Positions 46,323-56,379 of a stretch of DNA of 64,000 nucleotides are shown here, one piece after another. Each line of letters starts with the position of its first letter. Position 1 is the stretch's first letter. Source of the DNA: Pseudomonas moorei (GTDB lineage: Bacteria; Pseudomonadota; Gammaproteobacteria; Pseudomonadales; Pseudomonadaceae). A program made the position numbers and the translations under genes. The notes under the pieces were generated by a model, which was not told the origin of the DNA, searched no databases, and saw only the letters and a program-made list of their open reading frames with translations. The stretch spans positions 248,001 to 312,000 of the forward strand of contig NZ_VZPP01000002.1 of NCBI RefSeq assembly GCF_008801475.1. Reading direction: 5' to 3'.

Positions 46323-49169
46323 ATGACCCGCACCCATGAAATCCGCCCCGATCTGGACGAGGGAATCGACCGCAAGGTTCTCAGCCAACTGCGCGCACGC
46401 TTTCTGAAGCTCAATGAGGGCCGCATGGCTCGCGCCATGGAGGGTTTGTCGACCCGCCAGCAAGGGGTGCTGAACCTTCTGCCATTGTTTTTTCACGTCA
46501 ATCATCCGCTGTTGCCGGGTTACGTTTCCGGCAGCACACCGGCCGGGCTGTCGAATTTCGAGCCGGATGCCAACGCCTTGGCCGAAGCTCAACGCCTGAC
46601 CCGCTCGTTTTCCTATAAGCCGCGCCACGGCAGCAATCCGCCGCGGCCGATTCACGGCCTGTTCCTGATGGGCAGCCTCGGCACGCTGGCCCAGGCCGAT
46701 CAGAGCGATATGGACGTGTGGGTCTGCCACAGCCCGGATTTGACCGAGCAGGAACTCGCCGAACTGCGCAAGAAATGCCAATTGCTCGAAGCCTGGGCCG
46801 ACAGCCAGGGAGCCGAAGCGCACTTTTTCCTGATCGACCCGGTTCGCTTCGTGCGCGGCGAGCGCGATAGCCAATTGAGTTCGGAAGACTGCGGTACCAC
46901 CCAGCACTACTTGCTGCTGGACGAGTTTTACCGTACCGCGATCTGGCTGGCCGGGCGCACGCCGATCTGGTGGCTGGTGCCCGTCTATGAAGAAGCGAGT
47001 TACGACCGCTACACCCACACGCTGATTTCCAAGCGTTTCATCCGCGCTGACGAAACCCTCGACCTGGGACACCTGGCCTACATTCCACCCGGTGAATTTA
47101 TCGGTGCTGGGCTCTGGCAACTGTTCAAAGGCATCGAGTCGCCTTACAAATCGGTGCTCAAACTGCTACTGACCGAGGTTTATGCCAGCGAGCACCCCAA
47201 GGTCCAGTGCCTGAGCCTGCGTTTCAAGCAAGCCGTGTTCGCCAACCGTCTCGACCTCGATGAGCTGGACCCGTACGTCGTGGTCTACCGGCGCATCGAG
47301 GAATACCTCATTGCTCGCAACGAGCCAGAGCGCCTGGAACTGGTGCGTCGCGCGCTGTACCTGAAGGTCAATCGCAAGCTCACCGGCAGCAGCGCTCGAA
47401 CCCAGGGCTGGCAACGTTCGTTACTGGAACGGCTGGCCCACGAATGGCAATGGGACCCACGGCAATTGGCGCTGCTCGACAGCCGCAGTCAGTGGAAAGT
47501 CCGCCAGGTCAGCTCGGAGCGCCGAGCCCTGGTTAACGAGCTGAACTACAGCTACCGCTTCCTGACCCAATTTGCCCGTAACGACCAAACTGCCAGTCTG
47601 ATCAACAAACGCGACCTGAGTGTGCTGGGCCGACGCCTGTATGCCGCCTTCGAGCGCAAGGCGGACAAGGTCGAATTCATCAACCCGGGCATCGCGCCGG
47701 ACCTGGCCGAAGACACCCTGACACTGGTACATGCTTCGAGCAAAAAGGAATCGGAACCGAGCCAGTGGGCTTTGTACAACGGCAGCCTGACCGCCCTTGA
47801 GTGGGAGCACTTCGCCCCGATCAAGCGCAGCCGTCAGTTGCTTGAACTGCTGACCTGGTGCCACCGCAACGGCGTGATCGACAGCAGCACCCGCCTGGCC
47901 CTGCACCCCGGAAGCAGCGACCTGAGCGAATTCGAACTGTTCAACTTGCTGGGCAGTCTGCAACAGAGCATTCGCCTGCCGCTGCAGACCGTCGCCGAAG
48001 AACCGTTGTTGCGCGCCAGCGTGCCCAGCGAAGTGCTGATCCTGGTGAACGTCGGCATCGACCCGCTCAAGCACCATCGCGACCTGAACATCCTGATGAC
48101 CACCGAGCGCACCGACTCCCTGAGCTATGCCGGCGTCAGGGAAAACCTGGTGCTGACCCTGGATCAAGTCACGCTCAATAGCTGGAACGAAGTATTGGTC
48201 AATCGCTTCGACGGCCCCCACGCCCTGCTCGACTGCCTGCGCGACTACCTCAACAATCTGCCCAACGGACCGCAGCAGCCCAGGCTGCGGGTGCGGTGCT
48301 TCTGCCACAACCGTGCGCAATTCATTGCCCAGCGCGTCGAAGAGATCCTCGACACGGCGCAGAACCTGCTGCTGAGCAAACTCAATTACCGCTACCTGAT
48401 TCAGGTCCAGCAGCATTACCACGTACTTGAACTGGTACCCGGCCGGGTCAATCACATCGTCCTGACCACACTGCCTGCGCTGTTCGATTACCTGAGCGAA
48501 GACCTGACCCGTTACAGCCCGCTGCACCTTGATCACAAGGCACTGGAAAACCACGACCTGGCACTGCTCCTGCCCATGGGGCAGCCCGACTGCCTTCAGG
48601 TGTTTTACCGGGTCAAGGAAGACCAGGCCGAGCTGTACGTACTCGATGAATTCAATGCCTTGTGGCAGCAGCGCTTGCCGTGGCATGACGAGCAAAGCCT
48701 GCTGGTGCCGCTGCAACGGTTCCTGCAGTCGATCCAGTACCGGCGCGACGCCTTGCTGCCCATGGACGCGGCCCACCCCCTGAGCCTGGACACGTTGTTT
48801 TATCAGCTTCTGCCCTCGGGGGCGGGGCGCGCGCGTCACGTCGAAGCCCGGCCGGCACCGCAAACACCGACCAACAAACCGTTCTATGACGTGCAGGCGA
48901 TCATCGGCAAAGCGGCACCGGGCAAGGTACAGGTCACCCTGTATTGCAATCAGCGGGAGTTTTCAGAGCTGGAGCATGGCGACCAACTATTCAGCGTGGT
49001 CGCCCGGGAAATCATCGAACAGCGCCGGGAAACCGAGCGCTATCGCTGCTACATCACCGACCTTGACCTGACAGGCCTGCTCGGTGATGGGCAGAGTTCA
49101 AGCAATTTGTACCTGCGCTACAAGGCCGACCTGGAGCACGCACTGAACGAGGCGCTCGAACAGGTCTGA
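46323..49169 (+). CDS. cyaA: Class I adenylate cyclase
   Basis: This 948-aa cytoplasmic enzyme makes cAMP. The N-terminal catalytic nucleotidyltransferase domain (about 1-500) has LFLMGSLGTLAQADQSDMDVWVC with the GS...D.D metal-binding pattern, and CGTTQHYLLLDEFYRTAIWLAGR. The C-terminal half is the regulatory region of class I cyclases. The product is about 100 aa longer than E. coli CyaA, as usual in Pseudomonas. The ATG at 46323 has only a weak ribosome site. It converges with rnk, 7 bases apart. Confidence 0.95.
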   Translation: MTRTHEIRPDLDEGIDRKVLSQLRARFLKLNEGRMARAMEGLSTRQQGVLNLLPLFFHVNHPLLPGYVSGSTPAGLSNFEPDANALAEAQRLTRSFSYKPRHGSNPPRPIHGLFLMGSLGTLAQADQSDMDVWVCHSPDLTEQELAELRKKCQLLEAWADSQGAEAHFFLIDPVRFVRGERDSQLSSEDCGTTQHYLLLDEFYRTAIWLAGRTPIWWLVPVYEEASYDRYTHTLISKRFIRADETLDLGHLAYIPPGEFIGAGLWQLFKGIESPYKSVLKLLLTEVYASEHPKVQCLSLRFKQAVFANRLDLDELDPYVVVYRRIEEYLIARNEPERLELVRRALYLKVNRKLTGSSARTQGWQRSLLERLAHEWQWDPRQLALLDSRSQWKVRQVSSERRALVNELNYSYRFLTQFARNDQTASLINKRDLSVLGRRLYAAFERKADKVEFINPGIAPDLAEDTLTLVHASSKKESEPSQWALYNGSLTALEWEHFAPIKRSRQLLELLTWCHRNGVIDSSTRLALHPGSSDLSEFELFNLLGSLQQSIRLPLQTVAEEPLLRASVPSEVLILVNVGIDPLKHHRDLNILMTTERTDSLSYAGVRENLVLTLDQVTLNSWNEVLVNRFDGPHALLDCLRDYLNNLPNGPQQPRLRVRCFCHNRAQFIAQRVEEILDTAQNLLLSKLNYRYLIQVQQHYHVLELVPGRVNHIVLTTLPALFDYLSEDLTRYSPLHLDHKALENHDLALLLPMGQPDCLQVFYRVKEDQAELYVLDEFNALWQQRLPWHDEQSLLVPLQRFLQSIQYRRDALLPMDAAHPLSLDTLFYQLLPSGAGRARHVEARPAPQTPTNKPFYDVQAIIGKAAPGKVQVTLYCNQREFSELEHGDQLFSVVAREIIEQRRETERYRCYITDLDLTGLLGDGQSSSNLYLRYKADLEHALNEALEQV

Positions 49170-49176
49170 CAGGTTG

Positions 49177-49587
49177 TCACTCGGGGAAGGCGCCGCCATT
49201 GGCAGGCTGCGATTCGACTTCCAGCAGGGTCAGTTTCAGCGTCTTGCCACCCGGCGCCGGCCAGTCGATGTGCTGGCCAACCTTCAGGCCGAGCAACGCG
49301 CTGCCCACGGGGGCCAGGATGGAGATCCGACCTTCGTCGGCATTGGCATCCTTTGGATAAACCAGGGTCAGGTGGTAATCCTTGCCACTGCTCTCTTCAC
49401 GGCAGTGCACGCGCGAATTCATGGTCACGACATCGGCCGGCACGTCTTCGTGACTGACCAATGTATCGGCGCGGTCCAGTTCGGTTTGCAACGCGATAAC
49501 GCCCGGCAGCGTTTCATCCAGGCTGTCGATCAGACGCTCCAGACGCTGTACGTCCAGACGGGTAAGGGTGATGGAAGGTGCGGTCAT
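49177..49587 (-). CDS. rnk: Rnk, GreA/GreB-like regulator of nucleoside diphosphate kinase
   Basis: This 136-aa RNA-polymerase-binding protein resembles a truncated GreA. The short N-terminal helical part (ITLTRLDVQRLERLIDSL) is followed by an FKBP-like C-terminal domain (VTMNSRVHCREESSGKDYHLTLVYPKDAN, APVGSALLGLKVGQHIDWP). The start MTAPSITLTRLD at 49587 has AAGGAG about 12 bases upstream, a rather long spacing. A terminator hairpin lies before the gene, so it likely has its own promoter close by. Confidence 0.92.
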   Translation of the reverse strand: MTAPSITLTRLDVQRLERLIDSLDETLPGVIALQTELDRADTLVSHEDVPADVVTMNSRVHCREESSGKDYHLTLVYPKDANADEGRISILAPVGSALLGLKVGQHIDWPAPGGKTLKLTLLEVESQPANGGAFPE

Positions 49588-49621
49588 GATCAGGGCAGAC
49601 TCCTTTCTTCTGCACGAAAAA

Positions 49622-49651
49622 AGCAAAACCCCGCCAGAAAAAGGCGGGGTT
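49622..49651. terminator. Terminator-like hairpin between DUF1289 gene and rnk
   Basis: AAAACCCCGCC and GGCGGGGTTTT form a stem around AGAAAAA. On the minus strand it ends the cyaY-DUF1289 transcript and sits just upstream of the rnk ribosome site. Confidence 0.82.
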
Positions 49652-49739
49652 TTCACGAGCCTCGATGAGTTGAGGCGTATCCGGACACTAACACAGCTCA
49701 AAAAATATACAAGTCGCCACCCGGCGGTCATCGCCCTCC

Positions 49740-49955
49740 CTACAGGGATCGGCGTTGCAGAGCCTGCTCGCAAATCACCCGGCGACGTTCGTCATCCGCC
49801 GAGCGCCATTCGCGGATGTCTTCGACGTGGCGAAAACAGCCCAGGCAGACTTTTTGCGCGTCCAGCCGACACACGCCGCTGCACGGCGATGGCACTGCCG
49901 GGCTGACGTTGCTGTAGAGCGGCTTGGGCGGACGCACGGGCGCTGACTGTGTCAC
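49740..49955 (-). CDS. DUF1289 family protein
   Basis: This 71-aa protein has a four-cysteine pattern typical of DUF1289 (CSGVCRLDAQKVCLGCFRHVEDI), probably a small metal site. EWRSADDERRRVICEQALQRR follows. The GTG at 49955 is the likely start, four bases after the cyaY stop; longer frames run through cyaY and are artefacts. Function is unknown; position after cyaY (iron-sulfur assembly) is only suggestive. Confidence 0.82.
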   Translation of the reverse strand: MTQSAPVRPPKPLYSNVSPAVPSPCSGVCRLDAQKVCLGCFRHVEDIREWRSADDERRRVICEQALQRRSL

Positions 49956-49959
49956 GGCG

Positions 49960-50292
49960 TTACAGACCTTCGAAATCGAGTTCGACGTCAGCTTGCGCCT
50001 TGACGATGCGCTCAAGCATCTCGCCCAGTTGCTCTTCGCTCTTGTCGCACATCCAGCGCTCGCTCTCTTCGTCGTAATCGAAGTGGAAGCCACCGGACAC
50101 TGCCGCCAGCCACAACTGACGCAATGGCTCTTGCCGACTGAAAATCAACTGGGTTCCGTTTTCGAACTTGACGGTGAGCACACCGGCCGAGCTTTCCAGA
50201 TCGATATCCAGGTCGCTGTCGTCAAAGATGTCCTCCAACGTCTGCTGGGTGGCATCGACCAGGTCATGGAAACGCGCTTCGGACAAACTCAT
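49960..50292 (-). CDS. cyaY: CyaY, bacterial frataxin
   Basis: This 110-aa iron-binding protein regulates iron-sulfur cluster assembly. The acidic ridge is visible in helix 1 (LVDATQQTLEDIFDDSDLDID). The beta-sheet core TVKFENGTQLIFSRQEPLRQLWLA and the closing GGFHFDYDEESERWM are intact. The ATG at 50292 gives the family start MSLSEARFH. It is divergent from lptM, with a REP pair between. Confidence 0.95.
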   Translation of the reverse strand: MSLSEARFHDLVDATQQTLEDIFDDSDLDIDLESSAGVLTVKFENGTQLIFSRQEPLRQLWLAAVSGGFHFDYDEESERWMCDKSEEQLGEMLERIVKAQADVELDFEGL

Positions 50293-50391
50293 TACGGCAA
50301 CCTCAAAAAGTGTCTGATCAGGCTCAAGCGCCGCAAGATACGACCGAGGCCTCCCGATTGCAAAGGATAACGCCCAGCAACCCCAATCTGT

Positions 50392-50479
50392 GTGCGAGCC
50401 TGCTCGCGATGACGCCGGCACATTTAACATTATGGTCAACGGAAACACCGCTATCGCGAGCAGTCTCGCTCCCACAAGG
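50392..50479. repeat. REP doublet between cyaY and lptM
   Basis: A unit with GTGCGAGCCTGCTCGCGATG is followed after about 30 bases by an inverted-type unit CTATCGCGAGCAGTCTCGCTCCC. It is the same family as the pair at 28267-28328. Confidence 0.8.
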
Positions 50480-50559
50480 ATTGCATGATACCGACCGGCA
50501 TCGGTCCAAGGCCCGCCAGACGGGAGCCCCGTCGCATAGGCAAGCTGCCGGGTGGCCGG

Positions 50560-50565
50560 TATACT
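50560..50565 (+). promoter_or_regulatory. Candidate -10 box (TATACT) for the lptM-lysA operon
   Basis: TATACT lies 40 bases before the lptM ATG, in otherwise GC-rich DNA. No good -35 is found at 17 bases, so only the -10 is proposed. Confidence 0.45.
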
Positions 50566-50599
50566 CCGGCGCAATTAATGCATTTTCAAGGATTTCGCC

Positions 50600-50773
50600 A
50601 TGAAGCGCCTGATCTCCTCCCTTGCTGCGCTCCTCGCGGTTGCCTGCCTTGTGTCGGCCTGCGGTCAAAAAGGCCCGCTGTACCTGCCTGACGACAACCA
50701 GGATCCTGCGGCGCAAGCCCAGTCCTCGCAAAAGCCTGCCTCCAAGGCACACAAGCACGACGTCTACCAATAA
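50600..50773 (+). CDS. lptM: LptM (LppL), small LPS-translocon maturation lipoprotein
   Basis: This 57-aa lipoprotein has a signal peptide with lipobox LVSAC, lipidated Cys at residue 21. The short conserved [10 protein letters not shown] motif, diagnostic of the LptM/YifL family, is followed by a hydrophilic tail. In E. coli LptM helps mature the LptD/LptE complex in the outer membrane. CAAGGA precedes the ATG. It stands directly before lysA (9-base gap), as in other pseudomonads, where it is called lppL. Confidence 0.93.
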   Translation: MKRLISSLAALLAVACLVSACGQKGPLYLPDDNQDPAAQAQSSQKPASKAHKHDVYQ

Positions 50774-50782
50774 GGGAACCTC

Positions 50783-52030
50783 ATGGACGCTTTTAACTAC
50801 CGTGACGGTGAACTGTTCGCGGAAGGTGTTGCCCTGTCTGCCATCGCCGATCGCTTTGGTACACCGACTTACGTTTACTCCCGTGCCCACATCGAAGCCC
50901 AATACCTGGCTTACGCCGATGCACTGGCGGGCATGCCACATCTGGTCTGCTTCGCGGTCAAGGCCAACTCCAACCTGGGTGTACTGAATGTCCTGGCGCG
51001 CCTGGGCGCCGGTTTCGACATCGTCTCCCGTGGCGAGCTGGAACGCGTACTCGCCGCCGGCGGCAGCGCCGACAAGATCGTGTTCTCCGGTGTCGGCAAG
51101 ACCCGTGACGACATGCGTCGCGCCCTGGAAGTCGGCGTGCACTGCTTCAACGTCGAATCCACCGACGAGCTGGAGCGCCTGCAAGTGGTTGCCGCCGAAC
51201 TGGGTGTTCGCGCGCCGATCTCGCTGCGCGTGAATCCGGATGTCGATGCCGGCACTCACCCGTACATTTCCACCGGTCTCAAAGAGAACAAGTTCGGCAT
51301 CGCCATTGCCGACGCCGAGGACGTGTACGTGCGCGCCGCGCAGCTGCCGAACCTGGAAGTGGTCGGCGTCGACTGCCATATCGGCTCGCAACTGACCACC
51401 CTGCCGCCCTTCATCGACGCCCTCGACCGCCTGCTGGGCCTGGTCGACCGTCTCGGCGATTGCGGCATTTACCTGCGCCACATCGATCTCGGTGGCGGCC
51501 TGGGCGTGCGTTATCGCGACGAAGAGCCGCCATTGGCTGCCGACTACATCAAGGCCGTGCGCGAACGTCTTGACGGTCGCGACCTGGCGCTGGTGTTCGA
51601 GCCGGGCCGCTTCATCGTGGCCAATGCCGGCGTGCTGCTGACTCAGGTCGAGTACCTCAAGCACACCGAACACAAGGATTTCGCCATCGTCGACGCGGCC
51701 ATGAACGACCTGATCCGCCCGGCGCTGTACCAAGCCTGGATGGACGTCACTGCCGTGCGCCCGCGCAACACGGCCGGTCGCGCCTACGACATCGTCGGCC
51801 CGATCTGCGAGACCGGCGACTTCCTGGCCAAGGATCGTGAATTGGCCCTGGAAGAAGGCGATCTGCTGGCCGTGCATTCGGCTGGCGCCTATGGGTTTGT
51901 CATGAGCTCCAACTACAACACCCGTGGCCGCGCCGCTGAAGTGTTGGTGGACGGTGATCAGGCATTTGAAGTGCGTCGCCGTGAAACGGTAGCCGAGTTG
52001 TTTGCTGGCGAAAGCCTGCTGCCGGAGTAA
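50783..52030 (+). CDS. lysA: Diaminopimelate decarboxylase
   Basis: This 415-aa PLP enzyme makes lysine from meso-diaminopimelate. The PLP lysine is K60 in [32 protein letters not shown] and [10 protein letters not shown] supply phosphate and substrate contacts. AAGGGAA precedes the ATG at 50783. It begins the lysA-dapF-DUF484-xerC-HAD series; dapF makes its substrate, so the two form a short lysine/peptidoglycan unit. Confidence 0.97.
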   Translation: MDAFNYRDGELFAEGVALSAIADRFGTPTYVYSRAHIEAQYLAYADALAGMPHLVCFAVKANSNLGVLNVLARLGAGFDIVSRGELERVLAAGGSADKIVFSGVGKTRDDMRRALEVGVHCFNVESTDELERLQVVAAELGVRAPISLRVNPDVDAGTHPYISTGLKENKFGIAIADAEDVYVRAAQLPNLEVVGVDCHIGSQLTTLPPFIDALDRLLGLVDRLGDCGIYLRHIDLGGGLGVRYRDEEPPLAADYIKAVRERLDGRDLALVFEPGRFIVANAGVLLTQVEYLKHTEHKDFAIVDAAMNDLIRPALYQAWMDVTAVRPRNTAGRAYDIVGPICETGDFLAKDRELALEEGDLLAVHSAGAYGFVMSSNYNTRGRAAEVLVDGDQAFEVRRRETVAELFAGESLLPE

Positions 52031-52034
52031 AACC

Positions 52035-52865
52035 ATGCTGCTGCGTTTTACCAAAATGCACGGCCTGGGCAACGACTTCATGGTCCTCGACCTGGTCAGC
52101 CAGCACGCGCATATTCTGCCCAAGCACGCCAAGCTTTGGGGTGACCGGCACACCGGCATCGGTTTCGACCAGCTGCTGATCGTCGAAGCGCCCAGCAACC
52201 CGGACGTGGACTTCCGTTATCGGATCTTCAACTCCGACGGCTCTGAAGTGGAACAGTGCGGCAATGGTGCGCGCTGTTTCGCCCGCTTCGTGCTCGACAA
52301 GCGCCTGACCGCAAAACGGCAGATCCGCGTCGAAACCAAAAGTGGCATCATCGAGCTGGACGTGCGCAGCGACGGGCAGATCGGCGTAAACATGGGCGCC
52401 CCGCGCCTGGTACCGGCCGACATCCCGTTCCTGGCACCCGAGCAGGCCCTGAGCTATCAGGTCGACGTCGATGGCACACCCGTGGAACTGGCCGCCGTGT
52501 CCATGGGCAATCCCCATGCGGTTCTGCGGGTCAGCGATATCAACAATGCGCCGGTACATGAACTGGGGCCGAAAATCGAACATCACCCGCGCTTCCCGGC
52601 ACGGGTCAATGTCGGTTTTCTCCAGGTCATCGACCGGGGCCGCGCACAATTGCGCGTCTGGGAACGCGGGGCCGGGGAAACCCAGGCTTGCGGTACCGGC
52701 GCCTGTGCCGCCGCAGTGGCCGCGATCAGCCAGGGGTGGATGGACTCGCCGCTATTGATCGACCTGCCTGGCGGGCGTCTGTCCATTGAATGGGCAGGCC
52801 CTGGCCACCCGGTATTGATGACCGGCCCGGCAGTCCGTGTATATGAAGGACAAGTGCGTCTTTGA
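52035..52865 (+). CDS. dapF: Diaminopimelate epimerase
   Basis: This 276-aa PLP-independent epimerase interconverts LL- and meso-diaminopimelate. The catalytic cysteines are C75 (EQCGNGARC) and C219 (QACGTGACA). The start [15 protein letters not shown] at 52035 is standard, and an upstream extension lies inside lysA. It sits four bases after lysA. Confidence 0.97.
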   Translation: MLLRFTKMHGLGNDFMVLDLVSQHAHILPKHAKLWGDRHTGIGFDQLLIVEAPSNPDVDFRYRIFNSDGSEVEQCGNGARCFARFVLDKRLTAKRQIRVETKSGIIELDVRSDGQIGVNMGAPRLVPADIPFLAPEQALSYQVDVDGTPVELAAVSMGNPHAVLRVSDINNAPVHELGPKIEHHPRFPARVNVGFLQVIDRGRAQLRVWERGAGETQACGTGACAAAVAAISQGWMDSPLLIDLPGGRLSIEWAGPGHPVLMTGPAVRVYEGQVRL

Positions 52866-52878
52866 GTGAGCCAAAGCC

Positions 52879-53604
52879 ATGACCGATAAGCCTCAGGTAC
52901 CCGCCCGACAGTCCGACGAATCCCCGTCCGAGAGCCTGGAGGCGGCGGCAATTGCCGCGTACCTGGAGGCTCATCCGGACTTCTTCGCCCAGCACGAAGA
53001 ATTGCTGCCGGCCTTGCGCATTCCCCACCGGCGTGGCGACACCGTGTCGCTGGTGGAACGCCAGATGACCATCCTGCGTGATCGCAACATCGAGTTGCGG
53101 CACCGTCTCTCGCACTTGATGGACGTGGCCCGCGACAACGACCGGTTGTTCGACAAGACCCGCCGCCTGATCCTCGCGCTGATGGACGCCGCCAGCCTGG
53201 AAGACGTGGTGATGTCTGTCGAAGACAGCCTGCGCCAGGACTTCCAGGTGCCTTTTGTCAGCCTCATTCTGCTTGGCGACAACGCCATGCCGGTCGGCCG
53301 CTGGGTGACCCACGCCGAGGCACAAGTGGCCATAGGCGGCTTGTTGCAGGAAGACAAAAGCGTCAGCGGCAGCCTGCGCGAGCACGAGCTGGACTTCCTG
53401 TTCGGCGAAGAGCAGCGCAAGCAGATCGGTTCCACCGCCGTCGTCGCCATCAGCCACCAGGGCATCCACGGCATCCTGGCCATCGCCAGCCGTGATCCGC
53501 AGCACTACAAAAGCTCGGTGGGCACCTTGTTCCTGAGCTACATCGCCGAAGTCATGGGCCGCGTGCTGCCACGGGTCAACAACTCCCTGCGCTCGGTACG
53601 CTGA
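52879..53604 (+). CDS. DUF484 family protein (GAF-like)
   Basis: This 241-aa soluble protein has an N-terminal helical part ([21 protein letters not shown], then [20 protein letters not shown]). A GAF-like domain follows ([40 protein letters not shown]). DUF484 genes lie between dapF and xerC across gammaproteobacteria, but no biochemical role is established. The stop is two bases before xerC. Confidence 0.93.
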   Translation: MTDKPQVPARQSDESPSESLEAAAIAAYLEAHPDFFAQHEELLPALRIPHRRGDTVSLVERQMTILRDRNIELRHRLSHLMDVARDNDRLFDKTRRLILALMDAASLEDVVMSVEDSLRQDFQVPFVSLILLGDNAMPVGRWVTHAEAQVAIGGLLQEDKSVSGSLREHELDFLFGEEQRKQIGSTAVVAISHQGIHGILAIASRDPQHYKSSVGTLFLSYIAEVMGRVLPRVNNSLRSVR

Positions 53605-53606
53605 AC

Positions 53607-54506
53607 ATGGAACGGCAACTGGACGCTTACTGCGAACACCTGCGCAGTGAGCGGCAGGTGTCACCGCACACGCTTTCGGCCTATCGTCGCGACCTCGACA
53701 AGGTGCTGGGCTGGTGCGTCAAACAGAACATCGGCAGTTGGGCAGCGCTGGACATCCAGCGCCTGCGCAGCCTGATCGCTCGCCTGCATGCACAAGGCCA
53801 GTCCTCCCGCAGCCTGGCGCGACTCTTGTCGGCGGTGCGCGGGCTCTATCACTACCTGAACCGTGAAGGCCTGTGCGACCACGATCCGGCCAACGGCCTG
53901 GCGCCACCCAAGGGCGAACGCCGCCTGCCGAAAACCCTCGACACTGACCGCGCGCTGCAACTGCTTGAAGGCGGTGTGGAGGATGATTTTCTGGCACGTC
54001 GCGATCAGGCGATACTTGAGCTGTTCTACTCTTCCGGGCTGCGCCTGTCGGAGCTGACCGGACTGAATCTTGATCAGCTTGATTTGGCGGATGGCATGGT
54101 CCAGGTGCTCGGCAAGGGCAGCAAAACCCGTCTGCTGCCGGTGGGCAAAATGGCGCGCGAAGCCTTGGAACTCTGGTTGCCATTGCGGGCATTGGCCAAT
54201 CCGGCGGACGACGCGGTATTTGTCAGCCAGCAAGGCCGGCGGCTCGGCCCACGGGCGATTCAGCTACGGGTAAAAGCCGCTGGCGAACGTGAGCTCGGGC
54301 AAAATCTGCACCCGCACATGTTGCGCCACTCCTTCGCCAGCCACTTGCTGGAGTCCTCCCAGGACCTGCGGGCGGTGCAGGAGCTGCTCGGCCATTCGGA
54401 CATCAAGACCACGCAGATTTATACCCACCTGGACTTCCAGCACCTGGCCACGGTCTATGACAGTGCTCATCCACGGGCCAAACGCATTAAAGGCGATGAT
54501 TCATGA
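53607..54506 (+). CDS. xerC: Tyrosine recombinase XerC
   Basis: This 299-aa recombinase resolves chromosome dimers at dif with XerD. The full catalytic set is present: R146, K170, H237, R240, H263 and nucleophile Y272 (in [12 protein letters not shown] and [10 protein letters not shown]). The N-terminal SAM-like core-binding domain spans about 1-90. In P. aeruginosa this gene is also known as sss and affects root colonisation. Its final bases overlap the HAD gene (ATGA). Confidence 0.97.
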   Translation: MERQLDAYCEHLRSERQVSPHTLSAYRRDLDKVLGWCVKQNIGSWAALDIQRLRSLIARLHAQGQSSRSLARLLSAVRGLYHYLNREGLCDHDPANGLAPPKGERRLPKTLDTDRALQLLEGGVEDDFLARRDQAILELFYSSGLRLSELTGLNLDQLDLADGMVQVLGKGSKTRLLPVGKMAREALELWLPLRALANPADDAVFVSQQGRRLGPRAIQLRVKAAGERELGQNLHPHMLRHSFASHLLESSQDLRAVQELLGHSDIKTTQIYTHLDFQHLATVYDSAHPRAKRIKGDDS

Positions 54507-55210
54507 CTCTCCAACTGATCACCTTCGACCTCGACGACACTCTGTGGGACACCGCTCCGGTGATCGTCAGCGCCGAAGCCATCCTCCGTGAATGGCTGGC
54601 TGAACACGCACCGAATCTGGGCGCGGTGCCGGTGGAGCACTTGTGGGCCATTCGAGAGCGCATCCTGAGCATCGAGCCGAACCTCAAGCACCGCATCAGC
54701 GCCCTGCGCCGCCGGGTGCTGTTCCAGGCGCTGGAAGAAGCCGGTTACGCCCATACAGAAGCGTCCGACCTGGCCGATCAGAGCTTCGAAGTGTTTCTGC
54801 ATGCCCGGCATCAGCTGGAAATCTTCCCTGAAGTACAACCGACCCTGGAAGTGCTGGCCAACCATTACACCCTCGGCGTGGTGACCAACGGCAATGCCGA
54901 CGTACGACGCCTGGGGCTCGCGGACTACTTCAAGTTTGCGTTATGCGCCGAAGACATCGGCATCGCCAAACCTGATTCTCGATTGTTCCATGAGGCGCTG
55001 CAGCGTGGCGGTGCCACGGCCGAGACAGCGGTGCACATCGGTGATCACCCGGGCGACGACATTGCCGGCGCCCAGCAAGCGGGACTGCGGGCGATCTGGT
55101 TCAACCCGGCCGGCAAGGACTGGGAAGCCGAGCGATTGCCGGATGCCGAGATCCGTAGCCTGACCGAGTTGCCGGCGTTGTTGGCGAGTTGGAACAAGGC
55201 CTCGAACTGA
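54503..55210 (+). CDS. HAD-superfamily hydrolase (YigB-like)
   Basis: This 235-aa phosphatase has motif [11 protein letters not shown], motif [10 protein letters not shown], the conserved Lys in AKPDSRLF and motif [16 protein letters not shown]. coli YigB at the same place (after xerC) dephosphorylates FMN and similar phosphates, so a role in FMN-to-riboflavin turnover is plausible but not shown. It is the last gene of the lysA-xerC operon, followed by a terminator. Confidence 0.92.
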   Translation: MTLQLITFDLDDTLWDTAPVIVSAEAILREWLAEHAPNLGAVPVEHLWAIRERILSIEPNLKHRISALRRRVLFQALEEAGYAHTEASDLADQSFEVFLHARHQLEIFPEVQPTLEVLANHYTLGVVTNGNADVRRLGLADYFKFALCAEDIGIAKPDSRLFHEALQRGGATAETAVHIGDHPGDDIAGAQQAGLRAIWFNPAGKDWEAERLPDAEIRSLTELPALLASWNKASN

Positions 55211-55263
55211 CAAGCTCGCTCCCACAGAGATCACCACAGTTTTCATATTTTTGTTTCAGGCAT

Positions 55264-55294
55264 GAAAAAGCCCGCAGCGACGGCGGGCTTTTTC
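55264..55294. terminator. Bidirectional terminator between HAD gene and sutA
   Basis: GAAAAAGCCCGC and GCGGGCTTTTTC form a strong stem with loop AGCGACG and T-tracts both ways. A half REP (CTCGCTCCCACAG) lies just before it. Confidence 0.92.
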
Positions 55295-55313
55295 AGCAAG
55301 CAAGGAAACAGGC

Positions 55314-55637
55314 TTAGATAGGCCGGCTGCCGTACTTGTTATCAGGCTTCTTGGGCGGATCGGCGACCACATTGGCCTCCACTTCCTGCACCTTGCCGCC
55401 ACGAGCCAGGAACTCTTCCATGGCCTTGGCCAGGGCGTCGCGCTCCTTGTTCTTGGCTTCGACACTCGGCAGCTCATCGATTGATACCGCTGCCTTGGCT
55501 TTGCCTTTGGCGGTCGGAACCGGCGCATCACCGCCGTCATCTTCAGCGACGTCTTCCGCCGCTGCTTCCAGACCTTCTTCGGTTTCGTCGTCGTCGCCTA
55601 CTTCGAGGTCGTCGTTTTCCAGATCATCGTCGCTCAT
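55314..55637 (-). CDS. sutA: SutA, RNA polymerase-binding regulator of slow growth
   Basis: This 107-aa protein has a strongly acidic N-terminus (about 1-40, rich in Asp/Glu), a central helix (SVEAKNKERDALAKAMEEFLARGG) and a disordered C-terminus ending KPDNKYGSRPI. This is the layout of P. aeruginosa SutA, which binds RNA polymerase and raises housekeeping expression in slow-growing cells. The length is as expected (about 105 aa). It shares a terminator with the convergent HAD gene. Confidence 0.9.
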   Translation of the reverse strand: MSDDDLENDDLEVGDDDETEEGLEAAAEDVAEDDGGDAPVPTAKGKAKAAVSIDELPSVEAKNKERDALAKAMEEFLARGGKVQEVEANVVADPPKKPDNKYGSRPI

Positions 55638-55738
55638 GTTCTACCTCATGACTTGCGAAAAGCAGATTAGTTATAGCCCAGCTTTGCCCTCTGTCGAAGG
55701 CTGCCGGAAAAAAATCAACAGCCGCTGCTGACCAGCGG

Positions 55739-56164
55739 TTATGCCCCTTCACCGTGCAAGGTGGCGAGGACTTTACGGGCACCGCCATGATCACGGTGCT
55801 CGCCCAGATAAACGCCTTGCCAGGTCCCTAGCGCCAGTCGGCCCGCCGTAACCGGCAAACTGAGCTGACAGCCAAGCACGCTGGCCTTGAAGTGCGCCGG
55901 GAGGTCGTCCAGGCCTTCGTCGTTATGCTCATAGCCGTCTGTTCCTTGTGGGATCAGACGATTGAAAAATCGTTCGAAGTCGCGTCGTACCGCCGGATCG
56001 GCGTTCTCGTTGATGGTCAACGACGCCGAGGTATGCTGTAGCCACAAATGCAGCAGACCAACCCGACACGCCCTGAGTTCAGGCAAGCCGGCGAGTAACT
56101 CGTCCGTTACCAGATGAAAGCCCCGGGGCCTCGCCCGCAGGGTAATCAGAGTCTGCTGCCACAT
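55739..56164 (-). CDS. yjbQ: YjbQ/UPF0047 secondary thiamine-phosphate synthase-like protein
   Basis: This 141-aa protein has the family core: [20 protein letters not shown], then FFNRLIP and [15 protein letters not shown], ending [17 protein letters not shown]. His and Asp residues form the metal site. E. coli YjbQ can replace thiamine phosphate synthase weakly; its true role is unknown. The ATG at 56164 matches the family length (138 aa in E. coli). Confidence 0.92.
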   Translation of the reverse strand: MWQQTLITLRARPRGFHLVTDELLAGLPELRACRVGLLHLWLQHTSASLTINENADPAVRRDFERFFNRLIPQGTDGYEHNDEGLDDLPAHFKASVLGCQLSLPVTAGRLALGTWQGVYLGEHRDHGGARKVLATLHGEGA

Positions 56165-56334
56165 ACAGTTCTCCGCACGTTCGGGGCGCATTCTAGCGCG
56201 CTCTGGGAAAAAACAAAGGCCCTAATATTCCTTCATTCCTGTAAGCCATCAGCGGCACAAAAACCCGCGTCGTAAACGTCGCAAAAGCTGTAAGAAAAAA
56301 CCTTTCAGCGCAGCCCCCGATGACAAATTCCGGA

Positions 56335-56360
56335 CAAAAAAATGCCCGGCGAGCCGGGCA
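56335..56360 (-). terminator. Terminator of glnK-amtB
   Basis: On the minus strand TGCCCGGC-TC-GCCGGGCA is followed by seven T, about 20 bases after the amtB stop. Confidence 0.9.
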
Positions 56361-56379
56361 AGTTTTCTCATGCGCGTGC

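Noticed and set aside
47421..48863. A 480-codon minus-strand open frame inside cyaA
   Set aside because: It is antisense to an intact adenylate cyclase gene, with a composition typical of GC-skewed shadow frames.
50324..52198. A 624-codon open frame on the minus strand across lysA
   Set aside because: It is antisense to a clear lysA gene with all motifs. In high-GC DNA the complementary frame often stays open, and its translation has low complexity and no family features.
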